Assembly: GCF_019703515.2 (NCBI RefSeq)
Contig: NC_059351.1
Location: 19,127,501 to 19,191,500, forward strand
DNA length: 64,000 nt
Direction of reading: 5' to 3'
Source of the DNA: Myxocyprinus asiaticus
Lineage: Eukaryota > Chordata > Actinopteri > Cypriniformes > Catostomidae
A model generated the notes under the pieces. The model was given only the letters and a program-made list of their open reading frames with translations, did not search any database and was not told the origin of the DNA. A program made the translations under genes and the position numbers. Every line of letters begins with the position of its first letter. The stretch's first letter is position 1. Below, piece after piece: positions 43,756 to 54,253 of the stretch.

Positions 43756-43938
43756 CGACTGTGCGCGCTGTCAACTGAGACTAAGTCCAACTCCAAACCG
43801 AGAAAAGAGGTGCTCTGAACCAGGAGGAGCTTGCTCTTTTCCCAGTTGACCCGAAGCCCTAATCGGCTGAGGTGCGAGAGCACCAAGTCCCTGTGTGCAC
43901 ACAACATGTCCCAAGAGTGAGCTAGGATTAGCCAATCA

Positions 43939-44376
43939 TCAAGATAGTTGAGAATGCAAATGATAGTTGAGAATGCGAATGCCCAACACCCTTAACGGGG
44001 CAAGAGCTGCCTCTGCGACCTTCGTGAAGACGCGAGGGGACAAGGACAGACCGAAAGGGAGGACCTTGTACTGATACGCCCAACCCTCGAATACAAACCA
44101 GAGGAAGGGTCTGTGTCGAGGTAGAATCAAGACGTGAAAGTACGCATCCTTCAGGTCAACTGCCGCGAACCAATCTTGATGCCGGACACTCGCCAGAATG
44201 CATTTTTGCATCAGCATCTTGAATGGGAGTCTGTGTAAAGCCCAGTTCAGTACTCGCAGGTCCAAGATTGGCCGCAACCCACCGCCTTTTTTCGGTACGA
44301 TGAAGTAGGGGCTGTAAAACGTCTTCCTCGTCTCGGCCGGAGGGACAGATTCGCAAGCCACGCATCCAAACTCCAT
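43939..44376 (-). pseudogene. DIRS copy 2 reverse transcriptase
   Basis: RT fingers and palm: RKTFYSPYFIVPKKGGGLRP, ILDLRVLNWALHRLPFKML, DWFAAVDLKDAYFHV (first Asp) and VLPFGLSLSPRVFTKVAEA. The YLDD box should come next, but a 19-bp tandem duplication at about 43941-43980 shifts the frame just before it. Upstream, 44376 is only an internal Met; the RT N-terminal part reads through to about 44900 in other frames. Confidence 0.9.
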
Positions 44377-45113
44377 GCGAGGGGGACCAAAGGGACAACC
44401 TCATCGGACGTACTGGAAGGTGGGGCCTCGCGGTGGGGCGGAGCTCGAGGTGCCACTCCATGTCGTGGCCGTGCTGAGTCTAGGGACATCGAAACACTTA
44501 CCTGGCTCCTTGTGACCACCCCCGGAACAGCCTGGGACGGGGGAGGAAGAAGCCTGTCCTCGCAACCCGTGGAGACTGTCACATCGGGGGTGGATCTGTG
44601 CCACAGCTGGGTGCGCAGGGACGGGGAGACCGCCACTGGAGCACCAATCCTGCAAGGGTAAAAAGGTGGACGGTGGTCATGATGATGGCCGTGCACACTG
44701 GGTATGTGACCCAGGGAATGAGGAAACTGCTCTTTTGCTGAACTGTTGGGTACCGCAGCCACTTGGGCATGCAGCGAAATCAAATGAAAAGGCAACAAAA
44801 GATTCTCTACCCGGTCCTCCACTGGGGGATGGAGTGGTCTTCCTACCAGCTCCAAAGCAGTGGGTTTTGTCGACCCTGGGTCGCCCATCTCAGGGGCACT
44901 TTGAAGCCTTTCGTGAGTTCTTGGCGGCCGGCCATGAGATGGGTGGCATCTGCTTCCTGCGGTGGTCTCCACGCCAGGGCCGGGCCGAAGGGGTTGGCTG
45001 CGGCAGAGCCGGTGCAGTCACCGCAGGGGAACGCCCTTTGCGATGAGCAGGCAGGGTGCGGGATCTTGAGCCGCGCCAGGGCAGGATATGCCGGATAGCC
45101 TCTGTCTGCTCCA

Positions 45114-46358
45114 TCACTGTCGAGAACTGCTCGCAAAGTCCTCGACGGTGTCGCTGAATAGGCCAGCCTGGGAGATTAGGGCAGCAAAGAACCGTGTCTT
45201 TTCGGCCTCACCCATCTCGACCAGGTTGAGCCAAAGTTGGCGCTCCTGGACCACTAATGTGGACATCGCCCGCCCGAGAGACCGCGCCGTGACCTTCATT
45301 GCCCGGAGAGTGAGGTCGGTCACCGAGCGCAGCTCCTGCATCAGATCTGGGGTGGAACTAATCTCATGCAGTTCTTTTAGCGCCTTGGCTTCGTAGACCT
45401 GCAGGAGGGCCATGGCGTGCAGGGCAGAGGCGGCTTGTCCAGCAGCACTGTAGGCTTTGGCCGTCAGGGACGACGTGAACCTACAGGGCTTGGACGGGAG
45501 CTTTGGGCGTCCACACCAGGTGGTGACGCTCTGCGGGCATAGGTGCACTGTGAGCACCTTATCCACCGGGGGAATTGCCATATAGCCCCTGGCTGCCCCG
45601 CCATTGAGGGTAGTGAGGGCGGGGGAACTGAGAAATCGGGACCGGGCAGTAAAAGGTGCCTCCCACGATTTTGTTAGCTCCTCTTGCACTTCCGGGAAGA
45701 AAGGCACTGGAGCGGGGTGTAGCTGCTTTGAGTGGTGCCGCGAGCCCAGGAACCAATCATTGAGCTGCGAGGGTTCGGGGGAGAGCGGAGGGTTCCACTC
45801 TAGCCCGATGCTCGCGGCTGCCCAGGAAAGCATGTCCGTCATTTCCGCATCAGCCTGAGACTGGGCAATCGTCCCCGAAGGGGGGAGGACAGCTGAGGCT
45901 TCTACGTCCAACTGGTCAAGCCCGCTCTCCGATGCTGCGCTCGAGAGCTCATCAGCTTCGTGGGCTCCAAACAAGAGGTCGAACTCGCCGTGAGACGAGC
46001 CAGCGGACTCATCCGGAAGCCCGATTGGGGCAGACGAGCATGCTGGGGAATGGGAGGTCCGCTGGGGGATACCCAGCAGAGGCGGTCCCATTGGGGTCCC
46101 CAAATCACCCCCAGTGCTAGCCATGCTGGCCTCATACCCGTAGGTAGAAGGACCGAGGCAGGGAGCCGCTGGGGTGGCTTGCTTTCTTACGACAGCAAGC
46201 CACGACTGCAATGTTGCCATGGTCATGTTCTCGCAGTGAGTACATGAACTATCCACGAACGTGTGGGTTGCACCCAGACATGAAAGACAGCGATCGTGTC
46301 CATCTGAAGTTGAGAGGTAACGACCGCAACCAGGAATAACACACAAACGGAAAGGCAT
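45114..46358 (-). CDS. DIRS copy 2 gag-like protein, open 414 codons
   Basis: The longest undisturbed gene of this DIRS copy. It starts MPFRLCVIPGCGRYLSTSDG and shows a Cys/His cluster at residues 6-43 (C-x4-C, DRCLSCLGATH, DSSCTHCE), which looks like a zinc-binding head. An acidic, Ser/Pro-rich middle follows (about 90-230), then the conserved C-terminal part with PPVDKVLTVHLCPQ, SAAGQAASALHAMALLQVY and the helical VQERQLWLNLVEMGEAEK. By position it is the DIRS gag-like nucleocapsid protein, presumed to package element RNA. It ends TAG-side at 45114 before the RT reading. It belongs to an element without recombinase, so it is a remnant even though its frame is open. Confidence 0.8.
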   Translation of the reverse strand: MPFRLCVIPGCGRYLSTSDGHDRCLSCLGATHTFVDSSCTHCENMTMATLQSWLAVVRKQATPAAPCLGPSTYGYEASMASTGGDLGTPMGPPLLGIPQRTSHSPACSSAPIGLPDESAGSSHGEFDLLFGAHEADELSSAASESGLDQLDVEASAVLPPSGTIAQSQADAEMTDMLSWAAASIGLEWNPPLSPEPSQLNDWFLGSRHHSKQLHPAPVPFFPEVQEELTKSWEAPFTARSRFLSSPALTTLNGGAARGYMAIPPVDKVLTVHLCPQSVTTWCGRPKLPSKPCRFTSSLTAKAYSAAGQAASALHAMALLQVYEAKALKELHEISSTPDLMQELRSVTDLTLRAMKVTARSLGRAMSTLVVQERQLWLNLVEMGEAEKTRFFAALISQAGLFSDTVEDFASSSRQ

Positions 46359-46772
46359 CTTTAAAAAGATGCGTCTTTAAAAAGACATTCCGTGTGTGCC
46401 GTTCTTTTACAGAAATATACTCTTTTAGGAAAATATACTCTCTTTTTTCTGCTGAAGCACCCAGGGGTGTTCTCTGCAGTGCACCAGTGCAGAGGAGGGA
46501 GAAGCCGCTGAAATGCGCCGTCAGATCCAGCAGAGGTGAATGAACAGTCAGCTCAGTAAACATCGACCGTTCGGCTCCGAAGAGGAAATCTGAATGAGTG
46601 GTTGCACGCCAGCTACTTTTATACCCGTATGTCCGGGGGAGTGGCATGCAAATACCACTCGCCAATTTTCATTGGCCTTTTATCAAAGATCAGAGGTGTC
46701 TCGGGCTCCCAAGGGTGACCCCTAGTGTCACTACATCGACACAACGTCGAGTGAGTGACAGACAGGGAATCA

Positions 46773-48300
46773 TTATTAACAACAGTAAAACTTGAAAATA
46801 CAGGAACTGGAGAATGAAGAGGTAACAACTCCACAAAGTCAGATAATCAGGCAGAAGCAATGGAGTTGTAGATATTTTCAATCTTACATGAAAAATAATT
46901 AAGGAACTCATTGCACTGCTCAGTAGTAGAACAACTAACATTTCTGATAGAAATATACTCTTCTGATAGTTTTAATTAGATTGTTAATTGGTCTAAACAA
47001 AACACCAGAGTTAGAATCACTACTACTGATAAGAGTTGAATAGTATGCTGTTTTAGCAGTTTTGAGAATTGTGGTAATCAGATTGATGTTGCTCAAACAT
47101 TAATCTATGAACTGTCAAACCAATTTTCCTATATTGCTGCTCAAGTTGCCTGCCAAAAGCCTTCAATCCATGTAACTCAGGTGTATACCATGGAGATGAC
47201 CTCTTTAAAGAAACAACACGTTTTTCCAAAGGTGCAAAGTCATCCAATAATGAAGTTAACACATTATTATATTGGTCAACAGAGGACATGACTGATAGAT
47301 CCCCAATGGCATGAGTGAGAAGGTCATGATCAATGTCTCTGATTTTCCTAAAACAAATAGTACGTTCATTTACCGTCTGCAATAAAGGAGCAATCGAACA
47401 GAAGTTGAGAATCTTGTGGTAACTTATACACACATCCATTCTCTCAAGTTGGGCAATAGCCACAACGAAGGTGCACACCAAGTCAAGCATATGACCATGT
47501 TTATGTGTTGGAAAGTTAACACACTGAGTGAGGTTGAAACACTCTAACACATCCATAAAACTCAAAGTATTGTTACAATTCACATTGTCTACATAAATAT
47601 TGAAATCACCAATTAAAAGAATAGCTGAACAGATTGCACTGGTAAGTGTCAACAACACAGTATACTGAGAGAAGGACACCGGGTTTAGTTTAGGAGGATG
47701 ACAGATATTTAAAACAAGAACCGGTGAAGGACCATTCAGTTTAAACACCAAACATTCAAAAGATGAAAAACAAGGCAACATAAATTCAGTAACTAAAACA
47801 TCAGATCTGTGAATGACAGCAAGTCCACCACCTCTACCGGTGGATCATGGCCTGGTCAATGTACGTGTAGCCTGGCAGGGCACACATATTAAGATTGACA
47901 TAGTCATTCGGCTGATGCAAAGTCTCACAGAGGCAGAGAAAATCCAGTTTATTATCCATTATTATGTCACTGATGGAAGCAGCTTTATTGTTTATAGAAC
48001 GAGTGTTCAGTTGTGAAAACCTTATTGTCTTGAGGTGAACTCCTCCACTAGATGCAGTACGCTTCTGAGCATAAGAGAGATTAGCAGAGCTGTGAGACCA
48101 TATCGAGTTGATTTCACCGTATCCAAAACAGAGGTATCAGGAGGCAAATGGTGTTCAAGGTAAAAAAAAGTTCATCCTTGGAGTATTCCAACATGGCAAA
48201 TTCCCGGTGTTCAAGAACTTTCTTGCCATACACTCCACATAAAATCACTAAACAGATAAAAAAAAATGGACAGCAAACCTGCATATTGTCATCAAATAAC
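46773..48300 (-). pseudogene. L2 LINE endonuclease region
   Basis: 47053-47781 is open and carries the second half of an APE-type endonuclease: LVLNICHPPK, LLIGDFNIYVDN (GDFN motif), VNFPTHKHGHMLDLV and the RSSPWYTPELHGLKAFGRQLE segment that follows the endonuclease in L2-type ORF2. Upstream, 47782-48060 reads FLCLCETLHQPNDYVNL-like residues with HSGRGGGLAVI-like sequence in broken frames. 46773-47052 is linker leading to the DIRS insertion. Confidence 0.85.
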
Positions 48301-48519
48301 ACTAAAACACACTAAACATAAATAATAAAATGTTAAAAACGCCGAAAACGCGGGTGGAGAAGCGGCAACCAAACTGCGCCAGCGTCCTCTCCTTTCCACC
48401 ATCTAGCATCTCTTTTACATTTAATTTGATATTTTTATTATATTTTATTTATATAAAAGATAAGAAATATGTCTAACAATAAACTTGAAAATTAAAGCAT
48501 GGCAAAAACCTCAAAACGT

Positions 48520-49200
48520 GAATATACACAAAAATGAATGATGACATGTAATGCATTGCCATGGCAACAGTATTTAAGATATCAAGAATCCCTTCAGAAT
48601 TTTAAATCTGCACTGTCTTGACATTCAATTTGTTTTTAAGCAATTCAGGTAAAAAATAAGAAGGATATTTCAAAGTCTGTTAAAAGTGACATACTTCCTT
48701 CCGCCAGTTGGTGGCGCTACGACCATGACCCATAATAGCCACATCAATGTGATCAGCCTGCAAGAACAAACATTTGGCTCAGTTTTGATGTTTTTAATTT
48801 TCTGCATGCAGAAGATATGAGACATTTCCTTATTCCAATTTTTTTACGTTAGTTTATCGCGTCGCCATGGCAACACCATTCGATATATCAAAAACCCTCA
48901 AAACACAGTGGGAAAATGTGAAAATCCCACATTCCATCCAACATGGCTGACTTCCAGTTGTCAAATACAACCAAGTGTATAGGTTGTAAAATGATGAGAG
49001 CAGTTACCATACCAAGTCTTGTGCACATCTGAGCCACTTCATCCCAACAATTGCCTGCGTTTGGAGGTGCTGTAGAGCTCCTCGACCACACCCAAGCCTA
49101 AATACTACATATTTGTTTGATTTTACGCAGGTCTAATGTATGTGCCAAGTTTGAGTTTAAGCATGATGAATGCCTTATAAATTGGTTAATGCGTTAAAAA
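48520..49200 (+). repeat. Distal sub-repeat of unit I
   Basis: Contains GCCATGGCAACAGTATTTAAGATATC, ACTTCCTTCCGCCAGTTGGTGGCGCTA, CACATCAATGTGATCAGCC and CGTCGCCATGGCAACACCATTCGATATATC, the same module as 28060-30880, 49400-49740 and 58990-60060. It ends in an (AAT)n tract at 49206-49224. Confidence 0.8.
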
Positions 49201-49769
49201 TAAAATTAATAATAATAATAATAAATATAGCTGCAAGCAGCGATGACGGGCCCAAGCACCATGGGTCCATTTCCACTCAGTGGCTTTCGGGAAAACAAAG
49301 CATGATGGACACAACAACAACTCAACATTAATGTAAACTTGGACCCTAAACATTCAATGTGTAATAGATATATGCCACCATTCCAGTTTGACGACAACTT
49401 CATGTAATTTAATCCACTGCCATGACAACAATATTAAAGCTATCAAGCATCTCTTCAAATTTTTCCATTAGCAGTGTCTAATCAATTTTGAAGCAATTTG
49501 GGTAAAAGTGGACTATTTCAAAGTATGTTGTAAGTGCCACACTTCTTGCTGCCAGTTGGTGGAGCTATAACCGTGACCCACAATAGCCACATCCATGTGA
49601 TTAACACCCAAGAAAAAAACATACAACTCAACTTTGATCTAAATCACACAATGCATGCAGAAGATACGAGACACTTCCGGTTTCCTTATTTTTGCCATTA
49701 GTGAATTGCCATGGCAACATTCAATATTTAAAAATCTCTATTAAGAGAATCTATTTTTAATTGTAATTT

Positions 49770-51025
49770 TTTTTTGCTAACTGATTAATTTAACATTTTT
49801 GCTATAATTTAATATAATTATTTATTGAAATATATGTAGATCTAAAGATTATATTGTAATGGTTTCATTTACATTTTTATTTATCCTTAAAATGGCTTTA
49901 AATTAAATTAACATATGTAATTCAAAGCATTAGGTGTTAAGATTTTTATGAGCACAGAAGTAATTTAGGCTTGAAATTTCGTTGTAATTCTGTAGCAATA
50001 GTTTTCAAATTATTTTACTGTTGCATTTTTCTCTGTTCACTGTCAAAACAAATACATTAAATTTGAGTCTGCATTCGTTATTCATACGCACAACTGTTTA
50101 AATAGCCTCTAAATTAATGTAGGTCAAATGAGGACATAAATTAGTTTAGAATGCTACTTGGTCGCCCAAAGAATAATTATTCAAAGCATAAATTACCAAC
50201 TGGTTACCAAACAACTATTTGTCACGGTTCTGGCATTTGTGCCGGCTCATACTGTTGTTTGTTTTTCTCTCTTCCTTGTGTCTCACAGGTGGAAACGGCA
50301 CGCGATCAGCGTTTCCATGGAAACAGTGATCGATCTCGGTGAGATGCTGATCACAGCAATGATTTACTCACTTGTTACCATCTGCTTCACTCTGATTGCA
50401 CTCCCTAATTATTCCTTGTGTGTCACCTCGTTATTTGCCCGTTTACTGTTAACTGTCATGTTAACTGTGCTCTCTTGTGTAGTTGGAGCATGCTCGTGTG
50501 TCTGCTGGTTGCCCCTCTGTAGAGGTGCGGTTACCTTCCTGCTTGCCGTCACCCTTGCCAGTTCTGTGTGCAGTTCATGTGGAGCATCCTCGGTCTCTGC
50601 CCGCGTCTCAGGGACTATATCATCTGGGATTTGCTTTGCAACACACCATCTTCAACGGATTCTCTTCGGATTGTTCCTGACTTCCACAAAGCACACTTAT
50701 CATACGAACACACCCTTAACTAGCCCATTGCGGCTTGCTGGATTTCAGCCTTCTGCAGCCGGTGCCAGGTGCACCTTATCTTGACATTTAGAACTTTGTT
50801 AATAAAACCATTGAACCGTTATCTCTGCTTTTGTGTCCTTTGTTCCCTCCGTGACACTATTGAACCACGACCTTGCCACAACATCGTCATGATGGACTGG
50901 CACCACTCCAAAGTTAAGTTGTGGCAATGAATACAGAAATGTCACTTTTCCGGTTGTCACAACGTAATCAGTTACATTGCCACAACTAAAGTTTGGTCAT
51001 CAAATTATGGTATAGTTAGGAAATG
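49770..51025 (+). repeat. R2: region shared with unit I (31825-32745)
   Basis: Collinear with R1 from GCTAACTGATTAATTTAAC through TTTGGTCATCAAATTA. It carries a different solo LTR (50220-50856) and lacks the one found in R1. The R1 hairpin is present with one mismatch (GGACTGGCACCACTCC). Confidence 0.8.
50220..50856 (+). mobile_element. Solo LTR (637 bp) with 5-bp target duplication
   Basis: Starts TGTCACGGTTCTGG and ends CCCTCCGTGACA, flanked by CTATT at 50215-50219 and 50857-50861. The paralogous R1 sequence at about 32570 (AATAACTATTGTTCCTAG) has a single CTATT with no insertion. An AATAAA signal occurs at about 50799. Open frames inside it (50158-50784) do not resemble any protein and are judged chance. 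The 8-bp TGTCACGG/CCGTGACA inverted ends fit an LTR better than a DNA transposon. Confidence 0.85.
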
Positions 51026-51797
51026 GCCATGTAATTTGGCTAGCTGGAATTACAAAATGGCTGAAATTGCTGCTGCTTTTCTCAAATTTTGCAATGCAAT
51101 TTTCTGCATTTTTTGGGGTTGTTTTGCAGTGAAAACTCACAAATCATCATTATATACCCATGTAATTGTGTTAATTATATTTTAAATGCAATTACATGTA
51201 AATATTTTAGTGCATAATAACTGAATATGCAGTTAGCAACCCAAAAAAAAAACCACAAAACAAAAACACAAAAATAACATATATTTAAGTGAAAGCTGTG
51301 GGTATTGAAATACCCTTAATTATTTTTGTATTACAATTTTCTCCTCAGAGAATGCAATAAAACTTGTGTAGGCCTTCAGTGCGATTCATGCCATTAAGAA
51401 TACACTGTATGCCCATCATATATTATGTGGCAGTCAACTAATAATACCAATTGACATTTTAAAAACATGTCCACGCACGAAAGCCAGAACCAAGGAGGTC
51501 TAATACAAAGAAAAAGCTCTCTAATAATATTTGCAATTTCAATTTTGTTTGTAATAAATTTTGTTTCATCAGGGTACACGGTTACTTTTCAAAACTTGAT
51601 CCAGCACTGAAAGCAGCCTAATTTACACTTAGAAAACTCCTGATGTTGCTATAACAATGCAAAAATCACGTACCAATTTACTTGAAGTGAAAATGTGCAG
51701 TAACAAATAATAAGAAATAGGCAAGTGGGATCAAACTTTTTTACAGAGTTCTAGTCTTACACTGAGGGGGCGTTCATATTGAGCATGTTTGTGTCCA
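51026..51797. other. Unit II non-coding DNA
   Basis: AT-rich, with an A-rich tract at 51243-51275. No gene, repeat family or RNA was recognised. Confidence 0.5.
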
Positions 51798-52015
51798 TGT
51801 GCGCTGTTTTAAAAATGATTTCAATGTAAACGTGCGCTAGATAGACGTATTTGATGGCTTGTTTGTGTTTTTAGACGCCATGTCAAGTTAAAAAGAACTT
51901 AAACTGTGAAATGTCTCGAGTCAAGACACATACATTTTGCTCTTTTGTGGCGCTGTGTGTAATTTTAGTGCAAAAACAAATGCATTCAAGCATGTGAACG
52001 GCACGTTGCATAAGA
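51798..52015 (+). repeat. Block shared with 39228-39440
   Basis: See the unit I partner: same motif order, with about 10-15% differences judged by eye. Confidence 0.8.
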
Positions 52016-52080
52016 GGTTAAAGGTTCTAATCCATCCATATAAAACTATATGTTTTAATTAAACATTTGTTTGCATTTTT

Positions 52081-52321
52081 CTATGGGATTCGACTGGAAA
52101 TGAGCTCAAACTCAAACGAGGGGTTCGTTGTCACACACACTGGTAAGACGAAACTTAATTTGTTTACTTGTTGCCATATCAACACTGCGTAGATAAAAAA
52201 TAAAACAACTGCAGGAAAATCAGCTCCAGGAATTTGCGCGAGAGCACCGGTGACCAAGATGGCACAGCTCACGAACCCCCATGGCACAACAGATCACCTG
52301 GTTGCCCCACACCTGAGAGCG

Positions 52322-52359
<38 letters not shown>

Positions 52360-53122
52360 AGACAAAACACGCGCTCTACACACACACAATCAATACGGCC
52401 GAGAAGGCAATCACAATGGGGGACATATTTAGCTTTTCTATTTCCTGGAAAAGAGTGCGAGCTGCAGAATAAAACTGCTGACACTAAACAACATTGATAA
52501 CAGCCAGAACAAACATTTATCATAAAGTCAAAATAACACATTCCAGGGCCGGATCGGCAATCAAAACATACACAGATCAAATGAATAAAACTCCATCTTT
52601 TTCATGATTTTTAACACATGAAATCAGAAATATAATTAACTGAAGAACGTAGTTACACATACTTTATATACATAATGTACAAAACAGGGATCCCTTCTAA
52701 ACAGGACACCAAATATCTTCTGTTATTTTGGGAATCATTCATGGAGCCTGGATGCCCTCTACTGGACATTTCTTGTAATCGTCACTCATTACATATACAC
52801 ATTAAGATGCTAGCTAAAAGATTAAAATGATACCAAGTTTGCCTTATTTTAAATAAACAGTAAAAACAGAGATGAAAATGTACATTCATGTGAATTTGAA
52901 CTTTTGCTACTTTAAAATGAACTTTTGGCGATATCTTCCAAAGTTTTTTGAATTTTTCCACAATTGTTTTTATCTACACAGTGTTGATATGGCAACAAGT
53001 AAACAAATGAAGTTTCGTCTTACCAGCGTGTGTGGAAACATGGAAACCACGTGTGTTACAACTAACCCTGCGTTAGTTTGAGCATTTTGAGCTGAAGACA
53101 TGAGGCATTAATTCCCAATAGT
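52081..53122. mobile_element. About 1-kb element with roughly 110-bp terminal inverted repeats
   Basis: 52099-52197 and 52972-53084 are inverted copies of each other; the core GGTAAGACGAAACTT and GTTTACTTGTTGCCATATCA are identical. Weaker matching continues outward to CTATGGGA / TCCCAATAG. Between them is non-coding DNA with a (GA)16 tract at 52325-52356. No transposase is present, so this is probably a non-autonomous DNA element of unrecognised family. Confidence 0.6.
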
Positions 53123-53124
53123 GT

Positions 53125-54165
53125 TCACAAACTATGTTCCCTGGTTGACTTCCTCCGAGCCCTGTGGCAGTCAAGTTTCAGAGAGACTTGCTGCCAGCCC
53201 AGTACACGTGCTAACTAAAAGTTCTGGGTTAGGTGCTCCACATGTGGCGGTTCTCTGTAAGGCTAACCCCATGCGATGTATATCTTCCGCTTATTCGTTT
53301 TCCTGTTGGCAAACTGCATCTTCCTTGGGCAGAGTCCCTCTGCCCCAGTCTCCATGTTTGTAGTAACTCCTCCCCCGTTGGGTAGGATCTACCTTGAAGA
53401 CTCTCCACATGGTTGGAAAGACCATGTGATGTATTTTTCTACTTAAATATCCCCCCTCACTTTGGGCGAGGTGTGGTCTCTGCAGTGTCTTCCCCTTGGG
53501 AGGGACACCCCCCGACTAGACCTGGCGGCCCAGTCGGATAATCCCCCTTCTTTTTTAGGAAGTAGAAAAAAAGAAGGGGAAAAGAGGCCACGACTGGGTT
53601 AGCCTGTCTCTATCTTTTGGGTAGTTGACTTGTCCCCAAAGGGCCGTTCAACACTCATAACTATGTTGGGGGAGGTTACGTGTCGACCTGTTGTGCTGGC
53701 CACGAGGCACACAGTGGTCTGCCCACCACACGCCGCCAGTTCATGTAACACAGTTCAGCTAGTTGTGGTGTTTCGTATAGGGACCCCTAGTGTCACTACA
53801 TTGACACAATGTCGAGTGAGTGACAGATAGGGAACATCATGGTTACTTGTGTAACCTCCGTTCCCTGATGGAGGGAACGAGACGTTGTGTCCCTCCTGCC
53901 ACAACGCTGAACCACCCGCTGAAATGGCCAGACCTTGTCTCGGCTCCTCAGCATAAAACCTGAATGAGTGGTTGCATACCAGCTCCTTTTATACCCGTTT
54001 GTCTGGGGGAGTGGCATGCAAATACCACTTGCCAATTTTCATTGGCCTTTTATCAAAGACCAGAGGTGTCTCGGGCTCCCAAGAGTGACCCCTAGTGTCA
54101 CTACATCAACACAACGTCTCGTTCCCTCCATCAGGGAACGGAGGTTACACAAGTAACCATGATGG
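53125..54165 (+). mobile_element. DIRS copy 3: 3' non-coding and terminal region only
   Basis: 53460-54165 matches the 3' end of DIRS 2 in opposite orientation: GAGGGACACCCCCCGACTAG, TAGTGTCACTACATTGACAC, the GCATGCAAATACCACTTGCC block and the end GGTTACACAAGTAACCATGATGG. 53125-53460 is taken as the preceding 3' UTR by position. No gag, RT or recombinase coding. It abuts LINE C at 54166. Confidence 0.8.
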
Positions 54166-54253
54166 TATAAGAGATGTCATAACTTTACTTAATCGGTTAG
54201 CCAGAATTTTTGACAAAATTTTTACATCTAACTGGATCAGGGAAATTGGACAT

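Larger units (their letters stand above)
41998..46772 (-). mobile_element. DIRS copy 2, internally deleted
   Basis: Minus-strand DIRS retrotransposon with its inverted terminal repeats in place: the left end (about 41998-42350) holds GGTTACACAAGTAACC-type and TGTCGATGTAGTGACACTAG sequence, the right end (about 46583-46772) is its inverted partner. Both carry the GCATGCAAATACCACT(C/T)GCCAATTTTC block. Order on the minus strand: gag-like, RT, RNase H, 3' complementary region. The tyrosine recombinase is missing, apparently deleted near 42650-42850. No target duplication is seen, as usual for DIRS. It lies inside the L2 LINE. Confidence 0.9.
40345..48405 (-). mobile_element. L2-type LINE, split by DIRS copy 2
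   Basis: Minus-strand non-LTR retrotransposon. The GC-rich 5' region (48330-48405) is followed by endonuclease (48050 to 47053 and further), then RT (41977-41142), and a 3' UTR ending GCGCTTTGAGTACAAGAAAG followed by ATTACATTTATTATTATTA, the classic L2-type tail with short 3' repeats. DIRS 2 interrupts it between about 41998 and 46772. Unit II at about 58720-58800 carries the uninterrupted target region (TTCTAAAATTTTTACATTTC). An (ACA)n tract lies at 40484-40510. Confidence 0.85.
28035..49215 (+). mobile_element. Helitron-like unit I (with helicase), heavily invaded
   Basis: Starts at AAATATAGCTGCAAGCAGTGAAGGGCCC and carries blocks shared in the same order with unit II: the start sequence, CCATGGCAACA-containing sub-repeats of several hundred bp, a 620-bp region (31825-32745), a 210-bp block (39228-39440), the AATCATTCAACAATGGAGCTTGG marker (about 40272), and distal sub-repeats (48520-49200). 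Only unit I has helicase coding. After subtracting the Tc1, solo LTR, LINE B, L2 and DIRS 2, the parent would be about 6.6 kb. Assignment to Helitron rests on the helicase and is inferred; no clear CTRR 3' end was seen. Confidence 0.55.

Noticed and set aside
44666..45136. Several overlapping open frames on both strands opposite the DIRS gag and RT
   Set aside because: GC-rich DIRS coding DNA leaves shadows in other frames; only the minus-strand readings match DIRS proteins.
50158..50784. 208-codon frame with hydrophobic stretches, looking like a membrane protein
   Set aside because: It lies almost wholly inside the 637-bp solo LTR and begins before the LTR border, so it crosses an insertion junction. 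Judged chance.
52250..52432. Frame with an ERERERER run
   Set aside because: Produced by the GA microsatellite at 52325-52356.
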